Origin: Rhizobium ecuadorense | GTDB taxonomy: Bacteria > Pseudomonadota > Alphaproteobacteria > Rhizobiales > Rhizobiaceae | DNA length: 64,000 nucleotides | Assembly (NCBI RefSeq): GCF_001187535.1 | Contig: NZ_LFIO01001107.1 | Coordinates: forward strand, 124,001 to 188,000 | Direction of reading: 5' to 3' | Shown here: positions 8,086 to 17,255 of the stretch, piece after piece | Numbering within the stretch: the stretch's first letter is position 1 | Layout: each line of letters opens with the position of its first letter | Position numbers and translations under genes: made by a program | The notes under the pieces: model-generated | Seen by the model: the letters and a program-made list of their open reading frames with translations, nothing else | The model's database searches: none | What the model was told of the DNA's origin: nothing

Positions 8086-9576
8086 ATGTCAGCAAAGTTC
8101 GAAATCTCATTTTCAAAATCGGTAAAGCTCACCGGCGGCCTGGCGATCCTGCTGAAGACCGGCGAAGCCGACAGCGCTGCCGGCGCCGAAACAGTCGATC
8201 CGGCGGGCGTGATCGCCAAGGCCGCCAGGATCTCCAGATTCTCCGCGAAATCCATGAGCGCGCTCGATATCGTCGCCCCGGAAGGCGCATCCGTCGAGCG
8301 CATCGTCGTCATCGGGCTCGGCAAGGCCGCCGACCTCACCGCCCATGACTGGCTGAAGGCCGGCGGCAGTGCGGCAGCGAAAATCAAGAATACCGACAAG
8401 GCTGCCGTGTTCATCGACGTGCCTGGTCTTCAGACGAGCGTGCGGGCAGCCGCCGATTTCGCGCTCGGCATGCTGCTGCGCGCCTATAGTTTCGATAGCT
8501 ACAAGACGAAGAAGAGCGACGACGAGGAAAAGGCGGGGAAATCCGTGAAGGTGACGATCGTCACCGCCGATCCGGCCGGCGCCAAGAAGGCGTTTTCCGA
8601 TTCCGAAGCCATTGCCGGCGGCGTCAATCTTGCCCGTGACCTCGTCAACGAACCGCCGAACGTGCTCGGCCCCGTCGAATTTGCCGCCAAGGCGAAGGAG
8701 CTGGAAAAGCTCGGCGTCGAAGTCGACATCCTGACCGAGAAGGAAATGCGCCGTTTCGGCATGGGCGCCCTTCTCGGCGTTGCCCAGGGCTCCGTGCGCC
8801 CGCCGCGCCTGGCGGTCATGCAGTGGAAAGGCGGCAAAGCCAAGGATCGTCCCATCGCCTTCATCGGCAAGGGTGTCGTCTTCGATACCGGCGGCATTTC
8901 GATCAAGCCGGCCGCCGGCATGGAGGACATGAAGGGCGATATGGGGGGGGCGGCAGCCGTCACCGGCCTCATGCATGTGCTCGCCGCCCGCAAGGCCGCC
9001 GTCAACGCCGTCGGCGTCATCGGCCTGGTCGAGAACATGCCTGACGGCAACGCCCAGCGTCCTGGCGATATCGTCACTTCGATGTCCGGCCAGACGATCG
9101 AGGTGATCAATACCGATGCCGAAGGCCGCCTCGTGCTCTGCGATGCCCTCTGGTACTGCAACGATCGTTTCAAGCCGCAGTTCATGATCAATCTCGCCAC
9201 GCTGACCGGCGCCATCGTCGTGGCGCTCGGTAGCGGGCATGCCGGTCTGTTCTCCAATGACGACCAGCTTTCCGCGCAACTGACGGCAGCTGGCCTTTCC
9301 ACAAACGAGAAGCTCTGGCGCATGCCGCTCGGCAAGGATTACGACAAGCTGATCGACAGCAAGTTCGCCGACATGAAGAACACTGGCGGCCGGCAGGCCG
9401 GCTCGATCACTGCCGCGCATTTCATCAAGCGCTTCGTACAGGACACGCCCTGGGCGCATCTCGACATCGCCGGCACGGCGATGGGCTCGCCGCAGGACGA
9501 GATCAACCAGTCCTGGGGTTCCGGTTTCGGCGTGCGCCTGCTCGACGAGCTCGTTCGCGCCCATTATGAAGCCTGA
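8086..9576 (+). CDS. pepA: Leucyl aminopeptidase (M17)
   Basis: PepA removes N-terminal residues from peptides with a two-metal centre in the cytoplasm; in E. coli it also binds DNA. The 496-residue protein has the M17 signature NTDAEGRLVL near two thirds of its length, preceded by GKGVVFDTGGISIKP with the metal-ligand Lys and Asp, and GDMGGAAAV. The ATG at 8086 follows a GGAG, and an upstream extension in frame is unlikely. It overlaps holC as TGATG, so the two are coupled, an arrangement common in alphaproteobacteria. Confidence 0.96.
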   Translation: MSAKFEISFSKSVKLTGGLAILLKTGEADSAAGAETVDPAGVIAKAARISRFSAKSMSALDIVAPEGASVERIVVIGLGKAADLTAHDWLKAGGSAAAKIKNTDKAAVFIDVPGLQTSVRAAADFALGMLLRAYSFDSYKTKKSDDEEKAGKSVKVTIVTADPAGAKKAFSDSEAIAGGVNLARDLVNEPPNVLGPVEFAAKAKELEKLGVEVDILTEKEMRRFGMGALLGVAQGSVRPPRLAVMQWKGGKAKDRPIAFIGKGVVFDTGGISIKPAAGMEDMKGDMGGAAAVTGLMHVLAARKAAVNAVGVIGLVENMPDGNAQRPGDIVTSMSGQTIEVINTDAEGRLVLCDALWYCNDRFKPQFMINLATLTGAIVVALGSGHAGLFSNDDQLSAQLTAAGLSTNEKLWRMPLGKDYDKLIDSKFADMKNTGGRQAGSITAAHFIKRFVQDTPWAHLDIAGTAMGSPQDEINQSWGSGFGVRLLDELVRAHYEA

Positions 9577-10025
9577 TGACGGACGTTCTCTTTTATCATC
9601 TGACCGAAACCAGGCTAGAAGACGCGCTTCCGCCGCTGATCGACAAAAGCGTCGAGCGCGGCTGGCGCGTCGCCGTTCAGACGCGTGAGCCGGCGCGGCG
9701 CGATGCTCTCGACGCGCATCTCTGGACGTTTCGCGAGGAGAGTTTTCTGCCGCACGGCACCGACGAGGGCGATTTCGCCGAAAGCCAGCCCGTGCTTTTG
9801 ACGGTGACCCCAGGCAATGCCAATGCTGCGACCGTGCGTTTCGTCATCGACGGCGCCGAGCCGCCGCCGGTCGATGCCTATGAGCGCGTTGTCTTCATGT
9901 TCGACGGCCACGACCAGGCGCAACTGGAGGCCGCCCGGGCGCAATGGAAGAAGCTGAAAGGCGAGGGGCATAACCTCACCTATTGGCAGCAGACGCCGGA
10001 AGGGCGGTGGGAGAAGAAGGCTTGA
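9576..10025 (+). CDS. holC: DNA polymerase III chi subunit
   Basis: HolC links the clamp-loader complex to single-strand DNA binding protein. The 149-residue protein begins with FYHLTETRLEDALPPLIDKS and contains VQTREPARRDALDAHLWTF and the central VTPGNANAATVRFVIDGAEP, all typical of chi. The start codon shares its first base with the pepA stop codon. It is convergent with the lipoprotein gene that ends 25 bp beyond. Confidence 0.92.
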   Translation: MTDVLFYHLTETRLEDALPPLIDKSVERGWRVAVQTREPARRDALDAHLWTFREESFLPHGTDEGDFAESQPVLLTVTPGNANAATVRFVIDGAEPPPVDAYERVVFMFDGHDQAQLEAARAQWKKLKGEGHNLTYWQQTPEGRWEKKA

Positions 10026-10049
10026 GCGTGTCACCGCGGCGGTGGCGCG

Positions 10050-10544
10050 TTACCGCGTCAAGCCTTTGTCGTCGTCGAGATTGGTGAGGATATTGAGCGG
10101 CACGATTCCCCCGGCACTTTCCGAGGCTTTGAGTGCCTCCACCGCCAAAACCCGATCTCCATTCGGACTGACGAACGCAAAAGCCCATGCCCGCTCGGCA
10201 AAACTGTTCAGCGGCATTTCCGTCCAGCCCGCCAGGCGTTCGGCATAATGAGCTTTGAGGATCTGGGGATCGGCGGCGCTGTCGAGATTGCGCGCCAGGA
10301 TGCGCATGGATTTCTGGCCGAACTGGGCTTCCAGCTGGTCCAGCACCGTTCTGGCCGCTCGCCAGTCCTGCGCCTGGGTCGCCGAACCGAACGAATATTC
10401 CTCCGATCGGGAAATGCCCGGCGCATCGGCAGGCATGACGACCTGTTCGTCCGAACATGCGGCGATGCCGAGAACCGGCGCCAGGAGGGCGCCGATTGTC
10501 AGCCTACGAAAAACCTGACCCTTGCGGCGGGTCTTGCTGCTCAT
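10050..10544 (-). CDS. Putative lipoprotein of unknown function
   Basis: The product is 164 residues from an ATG at 10544. The N-terminus has basic residues (KTRRKGQVFRR), a hydrophobic core and a lipobox-like IAAC, so lipidation at that Cys is likely. The mature part is mixed alpha/beta with no motif I recognise; a stretch FAFVSPNGDRVLAVEALKAS may be a repeated-strand element. It lies between convergent holC and a minus-strand sugar dehydrogenase. No function is assigned. Confidence 0.7.
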   Translation of the reverse strand: MSSKTRRKGQVFRRLTIGALLAPVLGIAACSDEQVVMPADAPGISRSEEYSFGSATQAQDWRAARTVLDQLEAQFGQKSMRILARNLDSAADPQILKAHYAERLAGWTEMPLNSFAERAWAFAFVSPNGDRVLAVEALKASESAGGIVPLNILTNLDDDKGLTR

Positions 10545-10613
10545 GCGGAGCCCCCGAAACAACTGTCATAAGCCTGCAAAAGTCCAAGATGGCGTCCCAA
10601 AGCCGCCAATGGC

Positions 10614-11540
10614 TCAGTCGTGGAACGCGTCCACGAATTTCCGCTTGCCGAGCATGAAGGCGTCGGCGACGTGGCGCAGCGGCGCCAGATCCACATCGGA
10701 GGTGCCGGCTCTGATGATTTCGGCAAAGCGGCGGTAGAGGGAGGGATATTCCTGCTCCGGCTCGGCAAAGGTCAGCGTGCCGTCGATGGAAAGCTTGGCG
10801 CCGCCTTCGGCGAGAACCATCTGGCCAGCCGCCGTCTCCGCGACGATGTCCCAGCTCTGCTTGCCGGTCTGGCGCCAGTCGAATTCGGCATGAACCGGCA
10901 GGCCGTCGGCATCGCGGAAACGAATGTCGGACGCGATGGGCGCATCGCGGTTTTCAGGAAATTCGAGCACGGCCTCAGTGATGAAGATCGGTCGCGGCAG
11001 GATATGGGTGACGATCGACAGCGCGTTGATGCCGGGATCGAAAACGCCGAGGCCGCCGGCCTGCCAGATCCAGTCCTGGTTCGGATGCCAGTGGCGTACA
11101 TCTTCTTTCCAGATCACATGCACGCTTTTGATCGTCGTCGAAGCCAGAAACGCCTTGGCGGCCCCGACGGCCGGCGCATAGCGCGAATGCCAGCTGGCAA
11201 ACAGCGACGCGCCCTGCTGGCTCGCAAGCGCCTCGAGATCGGCCACTTCGCTGAGCGTCGCGCCGGGCGGCTTTTCCAGGAAGACGTGCTTGCCGGCGAC
11301 GAGCGCCTTATAAGCCGCTTCGTAGCGATACTGCGGCGGCATGCAGAGCGACACCGCATCGATCGATGGCTCGGCGTCGAGCATCGCCTCGATCGTCGTA
11401 TAGCTGTTGATGCCTTCGACCGTGCCATGACGGCTTGCCGTGGCGACGAGCTTGAAATCGGCGTTCTTGGCGATGGAAGGGAGGTGCTGGTCGCGGACGA
11501 TCTTGCCGACGCCGACGATGGCGAGGTTGATAGGAGACAT
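10614..11540 (-). CDS. Gfo/Idh/MocA oxidoreductase, likely L-arabinose/D-galactose 1-dehydrogenase
   Basis: The 308-residue protein has a Rossmann start IAIVGVGKIVRDQHLP-like segment (INLAIVGVGKIVRDQHLP), the family motif EKPPGATLSEV in place of the usual EKP, and the segments WKEDVRHWHPNQDWIW and GGLGVFDPGINALSIV. These match my memory of the Azospirillum L-arabinose 1-dehydrogenase and pseudomonad D-galactose dehydrogenase, which make the lactone with NAD(P) in a non-phosphorylating route. No lactonase or dehydratase is adjacent, so the pathway is not shown by context. It ends a minus-strand run after the S9 peptidase but has its own 114-bp upstream gap. Confidence 0.83.
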   Translation of the reverse strand: MSPINLAIVGVGKIVRDQHLPSIAKNADFKLVATASRHGTVEGINSYTTIEAMLDAEPSIDAVSLCMPPQYRYEAAYKALVAGKHVFLEKPPGATLSEVADLEALASQQGASLFASWHSRYAPAVGAAKAFLASTTIKSVHVIWKEDVRHWHPNQDWIWQAGGLGVFDPGINALSIVTHILPRPIFITEAVLEFPENRDAPIASDIRFRDADGLPVHAEFDWRQTGKQSWDIVAETAAGQMVLAEGGAKLSIDGTLTFAEPEQEYPSLYRRFAEIIRAGTSDVDLAPLRHVADAFMLGKRKFVDAFHD

Positions 11541-11591
11541 GGTTTCGCTCGAGCCTGTAAAAAGTATGATTTATTGCGCTTCTTTTAGCAG

Positions 11592-11616
11592 AAAGGAGAG
11601 CGCCGACAAGCTCTCC
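11592..11616 (-). terminator. Weak terminator hairpin after the S9 peptidase gene
   Basis: A 7-bp stem GGAGAGC/GCTCTCC with an 8-nt loop is followed, on the minus strand, by only three Ts. It lies between the peptidase stop and the dehydrogenase start and could end the peptidase transcript. Confidence 0.35.
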
Positions 11617-11654
11617 CCCTTCATTCTATTCTATCCTACCGCATGATGGCCGTC

Positions 11655-13697
11655 TTACCTCATGATAGTTTGGCGAAGGAAGCTGTAACCCATGGCCGCG
11701 CGGGCGGCGCGCTCTTCGGAATTGCCGTCGCCGCCATGCCCGCCCGAGCCGAATTCATGGAAGAGCGGCCGGTGTCCGGCTTCCTCCAGCCGCGCGGCGA
11801 AGCGGCGCGCATGCGAGGGATGCACCCGGTCGTCATTGGCCGAGCTTTCGATATAGATCGGCGGATAGCTGATCTCGGTCGCCGGTCTGACATTGTGAAG
11901 CGGCGAGTAGCCGAGCATGAAATCCCTATCCGCTGATATCTCCGGATCGCCATATTCGTCCATCCAGGCCTGCCCGGCGCTGAACAGGTGGAAGCGTGTC
12001 ATGTCGAGCACTGGCACCTGGCACCAGACGGCGCCGAAATCGTCCGGGTAACGCGTCAGCATCACGCCGGTCAGCAGGCCGCCATTGCTGCCGCCCTGGC
12101 AGGCGATCCGCGACGGCACGGTGTAGCCGCGGGCGACAAGATCGCGGGCGATGGCGACGAAATCGGCAAACGCCCTGTCTCGCCCCTGCCGCTTGGCGCT
12201 GCGATACCAGTCGGGCCCGAATTCGCCGCCGCCGCGGATATAGGCCTGCACATAGGCGCCGCCCTGCTCCAGCCAGCGTCCTGTCACGCCGGAATAGGTT
12301 GGCGACAGCGAAACATCGAAGCCACCATAGCCGTAAAGCAGCACCGGCAGCGCGCCCTTGGTCCATTGCTTCGGCAGGACCAGCCGATAGGCAACCCTGG
12401 TTCCGTCCTCGGAAACCGCCTCCAGCAGTTCGGATGACATGCCGGTCGCATCGAAATAGCTGGGTGCCGCGGCGATGAAAATCGGCTCGGCCTGCTTGCT
12501 GCGGTCCGACAGCTCGAGTCGGTAACAGGCCGGAGGCTGCAGGAAGCCCTGGCCGATGATGCACAGCGTATCGTCGCCAAGATGCAGATCCGCATAGAGC
12601 GGCCTGAAATGAGCCGTCTGCATGTCCGCCGGCAGCGCGATCTCGCGCTGTTCGGCATCGGGCTTCGTCAGATCAAGCACCATCAGACGCGGGCGCAGCC
12701 GATCGGAGATGATGAAGACGCACCACTCGCGCATCAGCATCAGCTGCGAGATCGACTGGCCCTCGCCAGGCTGAAACAGGATCCGCTCCGGCCCGAGCGG
12801 ATCTGTCTCCGAGCCCGGATTGAAGCGCTGCAGCACCAGGCTGCCGGTGGGCACGCGTTCATCGGTCTTTGCCCGCCAGAGGCAGTGATCGCGATTGAAC
12901 TGAAAGTCCGATTCCTTGGGCAGATCGATGCGCCGCTGCGTGCCGTCGTCGGCGGTCAGGAAGGCGCTGGCCACGCCGATCTCATGGGCGGCGACGAAAA
13001 TGTCGATCACGCCCGCATGCGCCGAAGCGCCCGACTGGGCGGGGTCGATGACGAGTTTGGAGGCATAGACGTCCTCGTCGGCGGCTTCGAATATGATCGC
13101 GGCCTCTTCCGGCCGCTGGCCGCGCTTCAATCGCCGCCCGACGCGCGGCCATCCGGAACGGGTCGCCGAAAATCGGTCGATGGAGCCGAAATAGCAGATC
13201 TCGTCGCGGCTCAGCCAGTTGGCATGCGATCGTGCGGCCGGCGTATCGAAACCGCCCTCGACGATCTGTTTGCTCTCGGCGTCGAATTCGAGCAGCCGGA
13301 GAAGATCGGAGCCGCCGTCCGAAAGGGTGAGCAGCACCCGGGTCGGCTCCCACGGGCAGGTGACGGCGCCGCGCCAGTTCCAGCGCTTGCCTTCACTGAC
13401 GCAGAAGGCATCGAGATCGAAGACCGGCTCCCAATCGGCATCCGGCCGCGGCTCCTGGTCTTCAGGCAGACGGAGCCAGACGCCGAGCGGATTGTCCTTG
13501 CTCTGCCGGAAATCGAACAGCCAGCCGCCGCGGCGTATCGGCACGATCAGCCGGTCCTGCCGCTCGATCAGCGCCTTGATCGCATCGCGATCCCGGGCGA
13601 ATTCAGCTGTTCTGAGTGCCGCGTCCGAAACCCGGTTATATCCGTCGATGAACTGGCGGGTGCGCGGATCGTCGTCCGTTTCGAGATGAAGGTTCAT
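11655..13697 (-). CDS. S9A prolyl oligopeptidase family serine peptidase
   Basis: The 680-residue enzyme has an N-terminal beta-propeller region and a C-terminal alpha/beta-hydrolase domain. The catalytic set is visible: Ser537 in GGSNGGLL, Asp623 in SANDDRVHPSH, His654 in GSGGHGGDG. The segment LLYGYGGFDVSLSPTYS is typical of the S9A catalytic domain. No signal peptide is present, so it is probably cytoplasmic and acts on short peptides. The ATG at 13697 is preferred over an extension to 13766, which runs through an intergenic repeat. It lies downstream of the putative catabolic operon but is separated by 81 bp. Confidence 0.92.
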   Translation of the reverse strand: MNLHLETDDDPRTRQFIDGYNRVSDAALRTAEFARDRDAIKALIERQDRLIVPIRRGGWLFDFRQSKDNPLGVWLRLPEDQEPRPDADWEPVFDLDAFCVSEGKRWNWRGAVTCPWEPTRVLLTLSDGGSDLLRLLEFDAESKQIVEGGFDTPAARSHANWLSRDEICYFGSIDRFSATRSGWPRVGRRLKRGQRPEEAAIIFEAADEDVYASKLVIDPAQSGASAHAGVIDIFVAAHEIGVASAFLTADDGTQRRIDLPKESDFQFNRDHCLWRAKTDERVPTGSLVLQRFNPGSETDPLGPERILFQPGEGQSISQLMLMREWCVFIISDRLRPRLMVLDLTKPDAEQREIALPADMQTAHFRPLYADLHLGDDTLCIIGQGFLQPPACYRLELSDRSKQAEPIFIAAAPSYFDATGMSSELLEAVSEDGTRVAYRLVLPKQWTKGALPVLLYGYGGFDVSLSPTYSGVTGRWLEQGGAYVQAYIRGGGEFGPDWYRSAKRQGRDRAFADFVAIARDLVARGYTVPSRIACQGGSNGGLLTGVMLTRYPDDFGAVWCQVPVLDMTRFHLFSAGQAWMDEYGDPEISADRDFMLGYSPLHNVRPATEISYPPIYIESSANDDRVHPSHARRFAARLEEAGHRPLFHEFGSGGHGGDGNSEERAARAAMGYSFLRQTIMR

Positions 13698-13719
13698 AGC
13701 TGACCTGCCGGCTCCTGTT

Positions 13720-13756
13720 TCGCGTCTTTTCAGACGCTGTAGCATTTTGAATTGTG
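13720..13756. repeat. Short dispersed intergenic repeat, copy 1
   Basis: The stretch beginning CGCGTCTTTTCAGACGCTGT and continuing AGCATTTTGAATTG closely matches one at 30964-31000. It is between genes in both places. It resembles a dispersed repeat module I recall from rhizobial intergenic regions. Confidence 0.6.
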
Positions 13757-13778
13757 CAGGAGCCAATATTTCGCAGAG

Positions 13779-15083
13779 TTAGGGCGAAATTGGCGCAGGC
13801 CGCGTCAGGCCCAGATGCTCGCGAAGGGTTGAGCCGCCATATTCCCTGCGGAACAGGCCGCGCTCCTGCAGGATCGGCACCACCAGCTGCGTGAAGTCTT
13901 CCAGGCCTCCGGGGAAGAAGGGCGGCATGATGTTGAAGCCATCGGCGGCTCGGCTGTCGAACCATTGCTGCATCCTGTCGGCGATTTCGACCGGCGTGCC
14001 AAGGACGATATGATGGCCGCGGCCGGCGGCGACGCGCAGCGCCAGCTGCCGGATGGTCAGATCCTCGCGCCTTGCCAGCGCCATCAGCAGTTCGGCGCGG
14101 CTGCGCAACTGATCTGAGATCGGCAGATCGGGCAGGGGGCCGTCGAGATCGTATTCGGCAAGGCTGTGGCCGATGCGTTCTTCCAGAAGCGGCATGGCGC
14201 TTTTGATGTCCGTCCACCTGTCGAGTTCTGCAAGTTTGTCCGCGGCTTCCTTGGCCGTGCGGCCGATTACCGGCAGAAAACCAGGCATGACGGCGACGTC
14301 GTCCGGCTGGCGCCCGAAACGAGCGACACGCTCCTTGAGGCTTCTGTAAAAAGCCTGCGCCTCTTCGAGGCTCTGCTGCGCGGTGAACACCACGTCGGCG
14401 GTGCGGGCGGCAAGATCCTGGCCCGGTCCGGACGAGCCGGCCTGGATCAGGATCGGGTGGCCCTGCGGTGCACGCGGAATATTCAGCGGACCCTTGACGG
14501 AGAAATACTTGCCCTTGTGATCGAGGACACGGAGCTTGGCCGGGTCGGCGTAGACGCCGCTCTGCTTGTCCTTGACGAAGGCATCGTCGTCCCAGCTGTC
14601 CCAGAGCCCGCGCACGACGTCGACAAATTCCTCGGCCACGGCGTAGCGCTCGTCATGCTCGGGATGGGCTTTGGAGAAATTGTTCGCCGTGCGGGCATAG
14701 GAGGTCGTGACGATATTCCAGGCGGCGCGGCCATGGCTCAGATGGTCGATCGAGGCGAAGGCGCGGGCGGTGTGGTAGGGCTCGCCGTAGGTCGTCGAAG
14801 CCGTTGCCGCCAGGCCGATCTTGTCGGTCACCACGGCCAGCGCCGAAAGCAGCGTCAGCGGTTCGAAACGGGCGATCGTCGAGGGATGCGCATCGATGCC
14901 GCTGGTCAATCCATCGGCCAGGAAGACCATATCGAATTTCGCCGCTTCAGCGATCTCACACACGCGCCTCAACAGGCCGAAATTCTCGCTTCCCGCCTCG
15001 GCGTCAGGGTGACGCCAGCCGGATACGTGGTGGCCTGCCCCTTGCAGGAACAGGCCCAGATGGATTTCTCTCTTGCGGGTCAT
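13779..15083 (-). CDS. LLM-class flavin monooxygenase, nitrilotriacetate monooxygenase component A type
   Basis: This 434-residue enzyme belongs to the NtaA/SnaA/DszA branch of bacterial luciferase-like monooxygenases, which use reduced FMN from a partner reductase. Typical features are LGLFLQGAGHHVSGWRHP at the start, KFDMVFLADG, the DHLSHGRAAWNIVTT segment, and HPILIQAGSSGPGQDLAA. I chose the ATG at 15083; an in-frame TTG at 15101 overlaps the upstream stop and is possible. It is the last gene of the TetR-ABC-MmgE/PrpD run. No flavin reductase is encoded nearby, so one must be supplied from elsewhere. Confidence 0.88.
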   Translation of the reverse strand: MTRKREIHLGLFLQGAGHHVSGWRHPDAEAGSENFGLLRRVCEIAEAAKFDMVFLADGLTSGIDAHPSTIARFEPLTLLSALAVVTDKIGLAATASTTYGEPYHTARAFASIDHLSHGRAAWNIVTTSYARTANNFSKAHPEHDERYAVAEEFVDVVRGLWDSWDDDAFVKDKQSGVYADPAKLRVLDHKGKYFSVKGPLNIPRAPQGHPILIQAGSSGPGQDLAARTADVVFTAQQSLEEAQAFYRSLKERVARFGRQPDDVAVMPGFLPVIGRTAKEAADKLAELDRWTDIKSAMPLLEERIGHSLAEYDLDGPLPDLPISDQLRSRAELLMALARREDLTIRQLALRVAAGRGHHIVLGTPVEIADRMQQWFDSRAADGFNIMPPFFPGGLEDFTQLVVPILQERGLFRREYGGSTLREHLGLTRPAPISP

Positions 15084-15097
15084 GGCAAAATCTTTCG

Positions 15098-16456
15098 TCA
15101 AACGAGGTCTTGGGCGGCGTCTTGGTTGAGCAGCGCCAGGAGTTGGGCAAGGTCGGCGGTGCTGTGCATTGTCCGGACGAGCGAGGGGATGTCGGCGAAG
15201 GCCTGATGACGACCGGTCGCGCCACGAAATTTTTCCGTCGGATTGGTCAGCCCCGGCAGGCCGTCGAAACGGCGCTGTATCGTGCTGCCGTCGGCAAGCG
15301 CGATATCGACGATCACGAAGCGGGTCTGTGGATCGCTCGACATGCGCGGCGCGGCCTCGTCATGGCGGCGGCCGGTGCGCTTGGCGAGCGCCATCAGACG
15401 TGGCTCGACCGGCTGCCCGTCAAAGTGATCGAGCCGCAAGGCGCCGTCGATCAGGGCCGCCGCGAACACATATTCCGGGCTGAAGCGGGCCTCGATCCCG
15501 TTGGTGGGCTCGCTCACCACCAAGGCTGCATCGGCACCGGGGGGATAGGTGAAGGTGATGTGCTCGATTGCGTCTGCGCGCAGGCCTTCGCGGTTGAGGT
15601 CGATGCCGAGAGAAGCGACCGGATGGCTGGCGGTGCAGCAGGGATAGGCCTTCAGCGTCAGCCCGGGCGCGACGATCTGCCAGGGTGAGCCCCAGTTCTC
15701 GGTCAAGGCGGACAGGCGTTCCGCGCCGAAGGCAAAAACCGAATGGAAGCCGACCGGATTGTCGAGAAAATCGGACGCGCCGCCAAAACCCGCCCCAGCC
15801 AATCGCGCCGACAACAGACCGGATCGCGCCGCCATGCCGGCATGAAATGGTTTGGCGTCCTTGCCGAACTGCAGCCGCAGGCCGGAGGACTGCGTTGCTG
15901 CAAGGCCCAGTGCAATGGTGGTCTCGTCCGCAGAGGCGCGCTTGAGATGGGCAATTGCGGCTGCCGCGCCCATCGTGCCGAGCGTTGCCGTGGCATGGAA
16001 ACCCTTCTCGTAGTGTTTCGAGCCGAGCGACAATCCCAGCCGCGCCATGGCTTCGAGCCCGACGATATAGGAGGCGACCAGCGCCTCCGCGGAAAACGCG
16101 CGCCCGGCGGCCAACGCCAGCAGCGCCGGAACGATCACCGTCGTTGGATGGCCACGCACGCTTGCATGCACGTCGTCATAGTCGAGCACATGACCGGCAT
16201 AGCCGTTGACGACCGCAGCCGCCAGCGGATCGGTTCGGCGCGGGCTTCCAATCAGGATCGCCTCACCCGGCAGATCGGCGCCGACGGCATCGGCCAGAAG
16301 GCCGGTCGTGTTGTCGCGGGCGCCGGCAATCGCGCAGGCGAGAAAATCGATGATCGCCAGGCGGGCCGCGCCCATCGCCGCGGGATCCTTCGACGGGTCC
16401 GAGGAGATGATCGCCTGCGCGAATGCCGAGGTTAGCGGTGCGAATGTTCTCGTCAT
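15098..16456 (-). CDS. MmgE/PrpD family protein
   Basis: The 452-residue protein has the full MmgE/PrpD fold features: an N-terminal helical domain with VNGYAGHVLDYDDVHASVRGH in pieces (NGYAGHVLDYDD then GHPTTVIVPALLALA), and a C-terminal segment containing LKAYPCCTASHPV. Family members include 2-methylcitrate dehydratase, cis-aconitate decarboxylase and an Agrobacterium iminodisuccinate epimerase. The surroundings (NtaA-like oxygenase, amino-acid-type importer) favour an aminocarboxylate or other small polyacid rather than methylcitrate; no prpB/prpC genes are near. The exact substrate cannot be read from sequence. Confidence 0.88.
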   Translation of the reverse strand: MTRTFAPLTSAFAQAIISSDPSKDPAAMGAARLAIIDFLACAIAGARDNTTGLLADAVGADLPGEAILIGSPRRTDPLAAAVVNGYAGHVLDYDDVHASVRGHPTTVIVPALLALAAGRAFSAEALVASYIVGLEAMARLGLSLGSKHYEKGFHATATLGTMGAAAAIAHLKRASADETTIALGLAATQSSGLRLQFGKDAKPFHAGMAARSGLLSARLAGAGFGGASDFLDNPVGFHSVFAFGAERLSALTENWGSPWQIVAPGLTLKAYPCCTASHPVASLGIDLNREGLRADAIEHITFTYPPGADAALVVSEPTNGIEARFSPEYVFAAALIDGALRLDHFDGQPVEPRLMALAKRTGRRHDEAAPRMSSDPQTRFVIVDIALADGSTIQRRFDGLPGLTNPTEKFRGATGRHQAFADIPSLVRTMHSTADLAQLLALLNQDAAQDLV

Positions 16457-16465
16457 GACAATATC

Positions 16466-17251
16466 CTAGATGCCTTCGCCGCGCTCCATTCCGCGCCCGC
16501 CGGCTAGGCCGCCGACGAATTGGCGGATACGGGGATTGTCGAACGTATGGAATATTTCTTCGGGGGAGCCGTGGTCGACGATGCGTCCGTTCTCGGTGAA
16601 GACGACGGTGTCGCTGATCTCCTCGGCGAAGCGCATTTCATGGGTCACCAGGATGCTGGTCATGCCGTCGCGGATGAGGTCGCGGATCACCCACAGCACT
16701 TCGCCGACAGTCTCGGGGTCGAGCGCCGAGGTCACTTCGTCGAACAGCACCAGTTCCGGCTTCATCGCCAGCGCGCGGGCAATCGCCACGCGCTGCTGCT
16801 GGCCGCCGGAAAGCTGGCCGGGATAGGCGCCTGCTTTTTCGGAGAGCCGCACCTTTTCGAGCAGTTCGCGCGCAAGTTTTTCTGCCTTGTCCCGCGCGAC
16901 GCCGAGGATGCGGGTCGGGGCCAGCACGATATTGTCCAGAACCGTCAGGTGAGGAAAAAGATTATATTGCTGAAAGACGATGCCGACGCGCTTGCGCAGC
17001 GCAATGCGCTCGCTTTCCGTGGCCAGCTGGTCGACGCGGGTGCCGCCGACCGTGATGCGGCCGCGCTGCGGCGTCACCAGTGCGTTGATGCAGCGCAGGA
17101 TCGTCGACTTTCCCGAGCCGGATGGGCCGATGATGGAAACCGCATTGCCTCTGTTGACGGTCAGTTCGATGCCCCTCAGCACCTCGGTCTGACCGAAGGA
17201 AAGGTGCACGTCTTCCAGTCGCACGATCGTGTCGTCGCTTTTTGCGTTCAT
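16466..17251 (-). CDS. Polar amino acid-type ABC transporter ATP-binding protein
   Basis: This 261-residue ATPase has Walker A GPSGSGKST, signature LSGGQQQR, Walker B ELVLFDEVTSALDP and the switch His in VTHEM. It resembles the GlnQ/HisP class. It follows the two permease genes by 4 bp and precedes the MmgE/PrpD gene by 9 bp, so it belongs to the same transcript. It energises uptake of the compound bound by the solute-binding protein at 18817-19647. Confidence 0.95.
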   Translation of the reverse strand: MNAKSDDTIVRLEDVHLSFGQTEVLRGIELTVNRGNAVSIIGPSGSGKSTILRCINALVTPQRGRITVGGTRVDQLATESERIALRKRVGIVFQQYNLFPHLTVLDNIVLAPTRILGVARDKAEKLARELLEKVRLSEKAGAYPGQLSGGQQQRVAIARALAMKPELVLFDEVTSALDPETVGEVLWVIRDLIRDGMTSILVTHEMRFAEEISDTVVFTENGRIVDHGSPEEIFHTFDNPRIRQFVGGLAGGRGMERGEGI

Positions 17252-17255
17252 CGTC

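Noticed and set aside
15098..16456. 2-methylcitrate dehydratase (prpD) as the name for the MmgE/PrpD gene
   Set aside because: prpB and prpC are absent, and the neighbours are an NtaA-like oxygenase and an amino-acid-type importer, so the specific name is not supported.
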